DNA of 64,000 nucleotides from Streptomyces tuirus (GTDB lineage: Bacteria; Actinomycetota; Actinomycetes; Streptomycetales; Streptomycetaceae), in assembly GCA_018195615.1 (NCBI GenBank), contig JAGTPG010000002.1, forward strand, positions 1,116,001 to 1,180,000, written 5' to 3'. Below are positions 56,591 through 64,000 of the stretch, piece by piece; the stretch's first letter is position 1, and each line of letters starts with the position of its first letter. A program made the translations under genes and the position numbers. Under the pieces are notes generated by a model, which worked only from the letters and a program-made list of their open reading frames with translations, was not told the origin of the DNA and made no database searches.

Positions 56591-57511
56591 GTGTACGACC
56601 CGACCCGTCTGGCCGCGCTCGTCGCCGTCGCGGAGGCCGGATCGATCACCCGGGCCGCCGAGCGACTCGGCTACACCCCGCCCGCGCTCTCCCAGCAGCT
56701 GGCCAAACTGGAGCGGGAGGCCGGCACCGCGCTGCTGGTCCGGCATCACCGCGGGGCACGGCTGACGGCGGCGGGTGAGCTGTTGGTTGCCCGGGCCCGG
56801 CGGGTGCTCGACGAGCTGGAGCGGGCGCGCCACGAACTGGCCCGCCTCGCCGGTCTCTCGGGCGGCGTCCTCAGGCTCGGGACGTTCCAGACGGCCGGCA
56901 TCCATCTGCTGCCGCCGGTGCTCAGCGCGTTCCGCCGGGCGTATCCGGACGTGGAGCTGTCGGTCGCCGACTACGAGCCGCCGGGCGGTGTCGCGGCGGT
57001 CGCCGCCGGACAGATCGACCTGGCCCTGACCCACGCCTACGAGCCCGCCGACGCGGTGGCGCTCCCCGCCTCCGTCCGCAGGGAAGCGGTGCTGGTGGAG
57101 GAGCTGGTCCTGGTGACCGCCCCGGGGCATGTCCTCGCGGAGGGAACTTCGCGGCTTCCCCTGGCGGAACTGGCGGGGCAGCCGCTGATCAGCATGGCGC
57201 CCGAGTATCCGGCCCGGCAGGGTGTGGAGGCCGTGCTGGCCGGGGCCGGGGCCAGTCCGTCGGTGCTGGTGGCGACGCCCGGGTACGCACTGGTGTGCGC
57301 GCTGGTCAGTGCGGGCCTGGGGGTGGCTGTCGTACCGGAGATGGTGGCGCGGACGTCGGTCACGCCGGTCGGGGTGCGCCCGCTCGGGGCGGGCGAGCTG
57401 CGCCGTACGATCTCGGTCGTCTACCGGGGCGACGAGGCGGCGCCGGCCGTGGAGGCCTTCCGGGGCCTGCTGCGCGGGGCGTTCGGGCGTGCTTCTCCAC
57501 AACCGCGGTGA
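56591..57511 (+). CDS. LysR-family regulator
   Basis: 306 aa. Winged helix at residues about 5-62 (RLAALVAVAEAGSITRAAERLGYTPPALSQQLAKLE), then the substrate-binding domain. GTG 56591 has GGAGG 8 nt upstream; GTG 56576 is less likely. Divergent from the LysE exporter, which it probably controls. Frame intact. Confidence 0.93.
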   Translation: MYDPTRLAALVAVAEAGSITRAAERLGYTPPALSQQLAKLEREAGTALLVRHHRGARLTAAGELLVARARRVLDELERARHELARLAGLSGGVLRLGTFQTAGIHLLPPVLSAFRRAYPDVELSVADYEPPGGVAAVAAGQIDLALTHAYEPADAVALPASVRREAVLVEELVLVTAPGHVLAEGTSRLPLAELAGQPLISMAPEYPARQGVEAVLAGAGASPSVLVATPGYALVCALVSAGLGVAVVPEMVARTSVTPVGVRPLGAGELRRTISVVYRGDEAAPAVEAFRGLLRGAFGRASPQPR

Positions 57512-57514
57512 GGC

Positions 57515-57973
57515 TTACGGCTCCTGTTGTCCCGCCGCCGTCACGGGCTGGGCCGGAACGGTCCACGGGAGTTCGACGAGGATGGTCTTGCCGCCCTCTC
57601 GGGTGCGGCGGATCCTGAGCTTGCCGCCGTATTCCGCGGTCAGGCAGCGGATGATGACCAGGCCGCGTCCGTTGTCCTGCTGGACGGCGGCGGGGAGGCG
57701 TCTGGGAAACCGGGGGTGGCTGTCCGTGACACCGATGTGCAGCTGTTCGTCACGGTCGAGCGCGATGTCCACCGTGAAGGTGGGCGACTGGCCGAAGGTG
57801 TGCTGGACGGCGTTGGTGGCCAGTTCGGAGATGATGAGCCGGATGGTGTCGGACACGTCCGTGTCCGCGGGCATGCCCCACTCCGCGAGCGTGCCCACCA
57901 CGTAGGCGCGTGCCGCGGAGACCGAGGCGGGATCGCTCGGCAGAGTGACGGATGCTTCCAGATGGTCTGCCAT
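57515..57973 (-). CDS. Anti-sigma-factor-like ATP-binding protein
   Basis: 152 aa, single HATPase domain of the RsbW/SpoIIAB type: IISELATNAVQHTFG, VTDSHPRFP, GRGLVIIRCLTAEYG. Small ATPases like this often stand beside DUF397 and XRE-DUF5753 genes in Streptomyces, as here (divergent). Role in sigma control or in the neighbouring module is inferred. Frame intact. Confidence 0.88.
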   Translation of the reverse strand: MADHLEASVTLPSDPASVSAARAYVVGTLAEWGMPADTDVSDTIRLIISELATNAVQHTFGQSPTFTVDIALDRDEQLHIGVTDSHPRFPRRLPAAVQQDNGRGLVIIRCLTAEYGGKLRIRRTREGGKTILVELPWTVPAQPVTAAGQQEP

Positions 57974-58186
57974 GGCGACGTCGTCCCTTTCCCACGGGAC
58001 CGCAGTCGGACACGGAGCGGATGGTTCGAGTACGGTCCCGGACTGGTGCTTCGTCGTCAGACTGCCACCAGAACCCCCCTGAAGGGCGGCGATCCACCAA
58101 GATGTGCATATATCTGTCGCCCAAAGCGGTGAACTCTGCGACGCGAGACCGTATTTGGGTGGCTCGGGAGGAGTAAGGAGAAACCC

Positions 58187-59047
58187 ATGCAGCACGGTCC
58201 CGCGGTGCGCCGTCGGAAGCTGGGCGCCGAACTGCGCACACTGCGCACCTCAGCGGGGCTCACCAGTGGTGAGGCGGCCCGGCTGGTGGGCTGGCACCAG
58301 TCGAAGGTCAGCCGGATCGAGACGGGCACCAGCGGGGTGAAACCGGCCGATGTGCGGTTACTGCTCGACGCCTACGGTGTGGCGGACTCCCAACTTCGTG
58401 AGCTGCTGCTGGTGTTGGCGGGGTCGGACGAAAGCGGCGGCCGGCACCACTGGTGGCACGCCTACCGCGGGGTGCTGCCGCCGACCTACCGGGACTTCAT
58501 CAGCCTGGAGTCCCAGGCCAGTGCGATGCGCACCCTGGAGACCACGGTCGTCCCGGGGCTGCTCCAGACCCCCGAGTACGCGCGTGCGGTGACGAAGGCC
58601 GCGGTGGAGGGCCTGTCGGAGGACCGGTTGGACACGCTGGTCGAGGTGCGGCTGGCCCGGCAGGACGTGCTGCGCGCGGATCCGCCGCTGGAGCTGAGCG
58701 CTGTGCTGGACGAAGCGGTGCTGCGGCGGGAGGTGGGCGGGCCCGGGGTCATGGCGCGGCAGCTGGAACGGCTGGTCGAGGCGGCGCGGCTGCCCCAAGT
58801 GCGCCTGCAGGTACTGCCCTTCGCCGCCGGGGCGCACATCGGTGTCACCGGCCCTTTCGTTATTTTCTCATTTTCGAGCACTTCTGATTTGGATGTGGTT
58901 GTTCTCGACCACTTGACGAGTAGCCTCTACCTCGAACGGAAAGAAGACCTCCGGGTCTACACGGAGGCCTTCAACGCCCTTCGGACCCACGCCCTTTCGC
59001 CCGAGGACTCGTTGGATTTCATCGCCGGGACAGCCACCGGCGCGTAA
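58187..59047 (+). CDS. XRE regulator with DUF5753 domain (WhiJ-like)
   Basis: 286 aa. Helix-turn-helix at residues about 11-70 (LGAELRTLRTSAGLTSGEAARLVGWHQSKVSRIETG), then DUF5753 (TVVPGLLQTPEYARAV, VRLARQDVLR, VRLQVLPFAAGAH, PFVIFSF). Related to WhiJ-type developmental regulators. Start ATG 58187 with AAGGAG upstream. Followed by its DUF397 partner after 9 bp. Codons near residues 225-240 use A/T third positions more than neighbours. Frame intact. Confidence 0.92.
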   Translation: MQHGPAVRRRKLGAELRTLRTSAGLTSGEAARLVGWHQSKVSRIETGTSGVKPADVRLLLDAYGVADSQLRELLLVLAGSDESGGRHHWWHAYRGVLPPTYRDFISLESQASAMRTLETTVVPGLLQTPEYARAVTKAAVEGLSEDRLDTLVEVRLARQDVLRADPPLELSAVLDEAVLRREVGGPGVMARQLERLVEAARLPQVRLQVLPFAAGAHIGVTGPFVIFSFSSTSDLDVVVLDHLTSSLYLERKEDLRVYTEAFNALRTHALSPEDSLDFIAGTATGA

Positions 59048-59056
59048 GGAGGCACC

Positions 59057-59287
59057 ATGCGTGCACTGCCTCGTCATGTCCCATCGAGCATCGAACTGCA
59101 CGGGGTGCGGTGGTTGCGCAGCAGCTACAGCACCGGCGCGAACAACTGCGTCGAGACCGCGTGTCCGGACACCCCGCCCTGGGCGGGACTTCTCGCCGTG
59201 CGCGACTCCAAGGCCCCGGACGGGCCCGCGCTGCTCTTCTCCCCGGAGAGCTGGACGGGGTTCACGGCAGCCGTCGACCGTATGTGA
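59057..59287 (+). CDS. DUF397 protein
   Basis: 76 aa: WLRSSYSTGANNCVETA and VRDSKAPDGPALLFSPESWTGFTAAV are the family's two blocks. DUF397 proteins bind the upstream XRE-DUF5753 regulator and relieve its repression, or in some views act as a toxin held by it. AAGGAGG before ATG 59057. Frame intact. Confidence 0.93.
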   Translation: MRALPRHVPSSIELHGVRWLRSSYSTGANNCVETACPDTPPWAGLLAVRDSKAPDGPALLFSPESWTGFTAAVDRM

Positions 59288-59339
59288 GCCGCTTCTGATC
59301 AGCCCGTCATCGTGCGACGCACGGCCGTGTCACGCCGAC

Positions 59340-60467
59340 TCATGGCCGCGTCTCGCCGATCAGCCGTACAGCGCGTTCGATCTGCTGACCGGTCAGGTCC
59401 GCGCGGGCGGTCAGCCTGAGCCGTGAGATGCCGTCCGGCACGGACGGCGGACGGAAACAGCCCACGGCCAGGCCCGCCGCGCGGCAGTCGGCCGCCCAGC
59501 GCACGGCGTCCTCGGGGGAGGGCGCCCGCACCGAGACCACCGCGGCGTCCGGACGTACCGCTTCCAGACCCGCGGCGGTCAGGCGTGCGTACAGCTCACC
59601 CGCCACCGCGCGGGCGCGCGCCGCGCGCTCCGGCTCGCGGCCCAGCATCCGCAGGGCCGTCAGGGCCGCTCCCGCCGCGGCGGGGGCGAGTCCCGTGTCG
59701 AAGATGAACGTCCGTGCCGCGTTGATCAGGTGCTCGACCACCCGGGCGGGGCCGAGGACGGCTCCGCCCTGGCTGCCCAGGGACTTGGACAGCGTGACCG
59801 TCGCGACGACGTCGGCGGCGCCCGCGAGTCCCGCCGCCTGCGGGGCGCCGCGGCCGCCGTCGCCGAGCACGCCCAGGCCGTGGGCGTCGTCGACCACCAG
59901 TCCGGCGCCGTGCTCCCGGCACGCCTCGGCGAGTGCGGTGAGCGGGGCCGCGTCGCCGTCCACCGAGAAGACCGTGTCGGACACGGTGATCGCCGTGCCC
60001 TCGTGCGTCCGCAGCGCCTTGCGCACGGCCTCCGGCTCGGCGTGCGCCACGACCTGGGTGGTGCCGCGGGCCAGCCGGCAGCCGTCGATGAGCGAGGCGT
60101 GGTTGCCCGCGTCGGAGACGATCAGCGAGCCGTGCGGGGCCAGCGCGGTGACCGCGGCGAGGTTGGCCGCGTAGCCCGAGGAGAAGACGAGGGCCGCCTC
60201 GAAGCCGCAGAAATCGGCCAGCTCCCGCTCCAGTTCGGTGTGGAGCTCGGTGGTGCCGGTGACGAGCCGGGAGCCGGTCGAGCCGCCGCCCCACTCCCGG
60301 GCGGCCCGGGCCGCCCCCTCGGTGACCTCGGGGTGGCGGGCCAGGCCCAGGTAGTCGTTGCTCGCCAGGTCGAGGAGCGGCGAAGCGGCCGGACGGGGGC
60401 GCAGAGTCCGCACGAGTCCGGCGCGGCTCCGCAGCCGCGCCTGCTCGTCGAGCCAGCCGAACGCCAT
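59340..60467 (-). CDS. bioF: 8-amino-7-oxononanoate synthase
   Basis: 375 aa PLP enzyme joining pimeloyl thioester with alanine, first committed biotin step. [42 protein letters not shown], and PLP Lys in [11 protein letters not shown]. Divergent from bioB. GGAGGAA upstream of ATG 60467. Frame intact. Confidence 0.95.
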   Translation of the reverse strand: MAFGWLDEQARLRSRAGLVRTLRPRPAASPLLDLASNDYLGLARHPEVTEGAARAAREWGGGSTGSRLVTGTTELHTELERELADFCGFEAALVFSSGYAANLAAVTALAPHGSLIVSDAGNHASLIDGCRLARGTTQVVAHAEPEAVRKALRTHEGTAITVSDTVFSVDGDAAPLTALAEACREHGAGLVVDDAHGLGVLGDGGRGAPQAAGLAGAADVVATVTLSKSLGSQGGAVLGPARVVEHLINAARTFIFDTGLAPAAAGAALTALRMLGREPERAARARAVAGELYARLTAAGLEAVRPDAAVVSVRAPSPEDAVRWAADCRAAGLAVGCFRPPSVPDGISRLRLTARADLTGQQIERAVRLIGETRP

Positions 60468-60617
60468 GGGTGTTCCTCCGGGGAATTTGTAGGCAGTTCA
60501 CAGACACTAGCGGGACCACCAGCAGGTCAGTGTGTGGCAATACCCACACCTCGAAGCGACTCTGTTGTACGAACTCTCCTTGGCCCGGAGCGGGTCGGTA
60601 AGACAGGATCGGCTCTC
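60468..60617. promoter_or_regulatory. bioF-bioB divergent control region
   Basis: 150 bp holding both promoters. A GTGTGG-CAATAC-CCACAC inverted repeat stands at 60532-60549, near the middle. It could be an operator for a biotin regulator; no regulator gene is adjacent and the TGAAC/GTTCA form of the BioQ site was not seen. Confidence 0.4.
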
Positions 60618-61793
60618 ATGGACCTGCTGAACACGCTGGTGGACAAGGGGCTTCGGCGCGAGCTGCCGACCCGCGAAGAGGCACTCGCCGTCCTCGCGAC
60701 GTCCGACGACGACCTGCTCGATGTGGTGGCCGCGGCCGGCAAGGTGCGCCGGCACTGGTTCGGCCGACGGGTGAAACTCAACTATCTCGTCAACCTGAAG
60801 TCGGGCCTGTGCCCGGAGGACTGCTCCTACTGTTCCCAGCGGCTGGGCTCCGAGGCCGGGATCCTGAAGTACACCTGGCTCAAACCCGACCAGGCCTCCG
60901 ACGCCGCGGCGGCCGGTGTGGCCGGGGGCGCCAAGCGGGTGTGCCTGGTGGCCAGCGGGCGCGGCCCGACCGACCGGGACGTGGACCGGGTCTCCGACAC
61001 GATCAGGACGATCAAGGAGAAGAACGAGGGCGTCGAGGTGTGCGCCTGTCTCGGGCTGCTCTCCGACGGGCAGGCCGAGCGGCTGCGCGAGGCGGGCGCC
61101 GACGCCTACAACCACAACCTCAACACGTCCGAGGCGACATACGGCGAGATCACCACCACGCACACGTACGCCGACCGCGTCGACACGGTCAACAAGGCGC
61201 ACGCGGCGGGCCTGTCCGCCTGCTCCGGGCTGATCGCGGGCATGGGCGAGACGGACGAGGACCTGGTGGACGTCGTCTTCTCGCTGCGCGAGCTGGACCC
61301 GGACTCCGTTCCGGTCAACTTCCTGATCCCGTTCGAGGGCACCCCGCTGGCCAAGGAGTGGAACCTCACCCCGCAGCGGTGCCTCAGGATCCTGGCGATG
61401 ACGCGCTTCGTCTGCCCGGACGTCGAGGTGCGCATCGCGGGCGGGCGCGAGGTCCATCTGCGCACGCTGCAGCCGCTCGCCCTGCACCTGGCCAACTCGA
61501 TCTTCCTCGGCGACTACCTCACCAGTGAGGGCCAGGCCGGCAAGGCCGACCTGGAGATGATCGCGGACGCCGGGTTCGAGGTGGAGGGCACCGACCAGGT
61601 GACGCTGCCGGAGCACCGCTCCTCCGGCGGGTGTCACGACGGTGGCGGGGCGTGTGGTTCCGAGGGTGGCGGAGTGTGTGGTTCCGGCTCGGCGGCGCAG
61701 GTCTCCGAGCCTCGTGAGGCCGGCGAGCCCCGTACCGATCTGGTCGCCGTCCGCCGCCGGGGCGCCGGAACGGACCTCGCGCCCAATGCCTGA
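60618..61793 (+). CDS. bioB: Biotin synthase with Cys/Gly-rich C-terminal tail
   Basis: 391 aa. Radical SAM enzyme that inserts sulfur into dethiobiotin. Cluster motif [54 protein letters not shown]. After the family core (about residue 330) comes a 60-residue tail with [19 protein letters not shown], three Cys at regular 7-residue spacing, encoded by a 24-bp tandem repeat. Stop overlaps bioA by 8 bp. Frame intact. Confidence 0.95.
   Translation: MDLLNTLVDKGLRRELPTREEALAVLATSDDDLLDVVAAAGKVRRHWFGRRVKLNYLVNLKSGLCPEDCSYCSQRLGSEAGILKYTWLKPDQASDAAAAGVAGGAKRVCLVASGRGPTDRDVDRVSDTIRTIKEKNEGVEVCACLGLLSDGQAERLREAGADAYNHNLNTSEATYGEITTTHTYADRVDTVNKAHAAGLSACSGLIAGMGETDEDLVDVVFSLRELDPDSVPVNFLIPFEGTPLAKEWNLTPQRCLRILAMTRFVCPDVEVRIAGGREVHLRTLQPLALHLANSIFLGDYLTSEGQAGKADLEMIADAGFEVEGTDQVTLPEHRSSGGCHDGGGACGSEGGGVCGSGSAAQVSEPREAGEPRTDLVAVRRRGAGTDLAPNA
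61642..61689 (+). repeat. 24-bp tandem duplication in the bioB tail
   Basis: Units 61642-61665 and 61666-61689 differ at four bases and encode GGGACGSE and GGGVCGSG. A recent in-frame duplication of a Cys-containing octapeptide. Confidence 0.8.
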
Positions 61794-63065
61794 GCTGACG
61801 GTGCCCGAGCTGCTGGAGCTGGACCGGCGGCACGTGTGGCATCCGTACGGGCCGATGCCCGGCCGGCAGGAACCGCTCGTCGTGGAGTCGGCGAGCGGGG
61901 TGCGGCTGAAGCTCGCCGACGGCTCGGGAGAGCTGGTCGACGGCATGTCGTCCTGGTGGTCGGCGATCCACGGCTACAACCACCCGGTGCTGAACGAGGC
62001 CGCGCGCGAGCAGCTGGGGCGGATGAGCCATGTGATGTTCGGCGGGCTCACCCACGAGCCCGCCGTGCGGCTGGCGAAGCTCCTTGTCGACATGTCGCCC
62101 GAGGGTCTTGAGCATGTGTTCCTCGCCGACTCCGGGTCGGTGTCGGTCGAGGTCGCGGTCAAGATGTGCCTGCAGTACTGGCGCTCGCTGGGCCGCCCCG
62201 GCAAGCAACGGCTGCTGACCTGGCGCGGCGGCTACCACGGGGACACCTGGCAGCCGATGTCGGTGTGCGACCCCGAGGGCGGGATGCACGAGCTGTGGAC
62301 CGGGGTGCTGCAGCGTCAGGTGTTCGCGGCCCCCCCGCCCGCCGAGTACGACGAGGCGTACGCCGAGCAGCTGCGGTCCCTGATCGCTCGGCACGCCGAT
62401 GAGCTGGCCGCCGTGATCGTCGAGCCGGTGGTGCAGGGCGCGGGCGGGATGCGGTTCCACTCCCCGGGTATCTGCGGGTGCTGCGCGAGGCGTGCGACGC
62501 GCACGACGTGCTGCTGGTGTTCGACGAGATCGCGACCGGCTTCGGCCGTACGGGCGCGCTGTTCGCGGCGGAGCACGCGGCGGTGACGCCGGACGTGATG
62601 TGCGTGGGCAAGGCGCTGACCGGTGGTTACATGACCATGGCCGCGACACTGTGCACCCCGCGCGTGGCAGACGGCATCTCGCGCGGCGAGGTGCCGGTGC
62701 TGGCGCACGGCCCGACCTTCATGGGCAATCCGCTGGCCGCGTCGGTGGCCTGCGCCTCGATCGAGCTGCTGCTCGGGCAGGACTGGCTCGCGGAGGTCAA
62801 GCGGATCGAGGCGGGGCTGCGCGACGGGCTCGCGGCGGCCTCGGACCTGCCGGGCGTGCGGGACGTGCGGGTCCTCGGCGCCATCGGTGTGGTGCAGCTG
62901 GACCACGCCGTGGACATGAAGGCGGCCTCGGAGGCGGCCGTACGCGAGGGCGTGTGGCTGCGGCCGTTCCGCGATCTGGTGTACACGATGCCGCCGTACG
63001 TCACGGGCGACGCGGACGTGGTGCGGATCGCGCGGGCGGTGTGCGCGGCGGCGCGGGAGGGATGA
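61786..63065 (+). CDS. bioA: Adenosylmethionine-8-amino-7-oxononanoate aminotransferase (one frameshift)
   Basis: 426 aa after repair (a G missing at 62466-62468). PLP class III aminotransferase making diaminopelargonic acid. [41 protein letters not shown]-type motif ([14 protein letters not shown]), [22 protein letters not shown] with the PLP Lys, [13 protein letters not shown] 61786 overlaps the bioB end. Confidence 0.95.
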
Positions 63066-63066
63066 C

Positions 63067-63791
63067 ATGCCGGTACTGGTGATCACGGGGACGGGCACGG
63101 AGGTCGGCAAAACGGTCGTGACCGCCGCCGTCGCGGCGACGGCGCTGGCCGCGGGCCGTTCGGTGGCCGTGCTGAAGGCCGCGCAGACGGGCGTACGGCC
63201 GGACGAGCCGGGGGACGCCGCCGAGGTCGCGCGTCTCGCGGGCGCCCTGACGACGGCCGAACTGGCCCGCTATCCGGAGCCGTTGGCGCCGGCCACGGCC
63301 GCCCGCCGGGCGGGGCGCGCACCGGTGCATCCGCACGAGGTCGCGGAGGCCGCCGCCAAACTGGCCACCGAGCACGACCTGGTGCTGGTCGAGGGTGCGG
63401 GCGGACTGCTCGTACGGTTCGACGCGGCCGGCGGCACCCTGGCGGACGCGGCCGGGCTGCTGTCGGCGCCGGTGCTGGTCGTGACGCAGGCGGGGCTCGG
63501 CACCCTCAACACGACGGAGCTGACGTCGTGTGAGCTGCGCTCCCGGGGGCTGGACCTGGCGGGGATCGTGATCGGGAGCTGGCCCGCCGACCCGGATCTC
63601 GCCGCGCGCTGCAATCTCGTGGACCTGCCGGACGTGGCCGGAGCGCCCCTGCTGGGTGCGGTCCCCTCCGGGTCGGGGGCCCTCTCCCCGCCGCGTTCCG
63701 GGCGTCGGCTCCGCACTGGCTGGCGCCTCGCCTGGACGGTACCTGGGACGCGGAGGTGTTCCAGGTGCGGGAGGCGCCCGGGGCGTTCTGA
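63067..63791 (+). CDS. bioD: Dethiobiotin synthetase (one frameshift)
   Basis: 241 aa after repair (a C missing at 63686-63689). P-loop [28 protein letters not shown]. Closes the ureido ring with CO2 and ATP. ATG 63067 is one base after the bioA stop. Last gene of bioBAD. Confidence 0.95.
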
Positions 63792-63875
63792 GAGTCCCGG
63801 CAGGCGCGCGGTGAAACCGGCGCGGGCGTGGTCGCGTGTTGAACTACGTAAGCGATCACCTTCGAAGGGAACGCC

Positions 63876-64000
63876 TTGCGCACGAACCATCCACGTCCGT
63901 CCCGCCGCACGGCCCTCGCCCTGGGCGCGGGAACGGTACTCGGCCTGGCCGCCGCCGCGCCCGCTCACGCCTTGACCGGCACGGGCGGCATCACCGCGCG
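63876..64000 (+). CDS. Secreted protein, 5' part only
   Basis: The first 41 codons of a gene running off the right edge. TTG 63876 has GAAGGGA 5 nt upstream. [24 protein letters not shown] is a signal peptide, probably twin-arginine. The mature part is not visible enough to name. Confidence 0.6.
   Translation, partial: MRTNHPRPSRRTALALGAGTVLGLAAAAPAHALTGTGGITA

Noticed and set aside
57974-58186. Possible extra gene in the relatively AT-rich divergent region before the XRE gene
   Set aside because: No open frame with a ribosome binding site; best read as promoter DNA.
61642-61689. Possible CRISPR or minisatellite array
   Set aside because: Only two units, in frame inside bioB, without spacers.

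Overview
The window is high-GC actinobacterial DNA and reads as a Streptomyces chromosome. The evidence is G/C-saturated third codon positions, GTG/TTG starts behind GGAGG-type ribosome binding sites, many ATGA/GTGA stop-start overlaps, typical Streptomyces families (DUF397, DUF5753 XRE regulators, SpoIIE-type phosphatases, DUF6213, DUF6328) and the palindromic repeats that litter Streptomyces intergenic regions. From memory, the order xylAB - DNA ligase - gabD - pfkA - ornithine aminotransferase - tripeptidyl aminopeptidase - urease - bioFBAD matches the S. coelicolor SCO1169 to SCO1246 stretch. This is conserved chromosome rather than an island: no tRNA, rRNA, insertion sequence, prophage or CRISPR array was seen.

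A technical point dominates the reading. About thirty genes change reading frame one to five times, some 49 events in all. I could explain every one by a single missing G or C in a short G/C run, and restoring the base gives a full-length protein of the family's usual size (XylA 388 aa, UreC 573 aa, UreA 100 aa, LigB 512 aa). I treat these as consensus errors of the assembly and report each gene over its whole span, naming the suspected site.

Layout. 1-5.1 kb: end of an unknown gene, a small membrane protein, and a coupled SNF2 helicase/SWIM-protein pair. 5.1-9.6 kb: xylose catabolism, with xylA divergent from xylB and a ROK repressor. 9.7-13.9 kb: luciferase-domain protein, methyltransferase-Nudix fusion, secreted phosphodiester glycosidase, small membrane protein, secreted phosphodiesterase. 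14-18.9 kb: a coupled quinone oxidoreductase/acyl-CoA dehydrogenase operon, XRE-cupin regulator and divergent FAD oxidoreductase. 19-22.8 kb: ATP-dependent DNA ligase with a Nudix hydrolase, succinate-semialdehyde dehydrogenase, DUF6213, TenA. 23.7-31.1 kb: acyl-CoA dehydrogenase with a divergent TetR, peptide deformylase, MurT-GatD (peptidoglycan glutamate amidation), phosphofructokinase, CtaG.

31.1-35.2 kb: one operon of LytTR regulator, DUF485 protein, Na+/solute symporter and LytS-like kinase, probably a sensor-plus-uptake unit for an organic acid. 35.3-38 kb: AsnC/Lrp regulator, dimethylargininase and ornithine aminotransferase. 38.1-44.5 kb: two PAS-SpoIIE phosphatases, an RpiB-like isomerase, an acyltransferase and an epimerase. 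44.6-51 kb: secreted tripeptidyl aminopeptidase and a complete urease operon (ureABCFGD). 51-57.5 kb: TetR with its membrane-protein target, an orphan Phd antitoxin, an atypical ClpP, and a cell-wall hydrolase behind a clear ydaO-type (c-di-AMP) riboswitch, then DUF6328, LysE and LysR. 57.5-59.3 kb: an ATPase/XRE/DUF397 developmental-type module. 59.3-63.8 kb: biotin synthesis, bioF divergent from bioBAD. A new secreted protein starts at the right edge.

The items most worth a second look are the riboswitch with its structured upstream leader, the ClpP whose nucleophile position is Ala, the Cys/Gly tandem-repeat tail on BioB, the MTase-Nudix fusion, several unassigned operators, and the systematic frameshift pattern itself.
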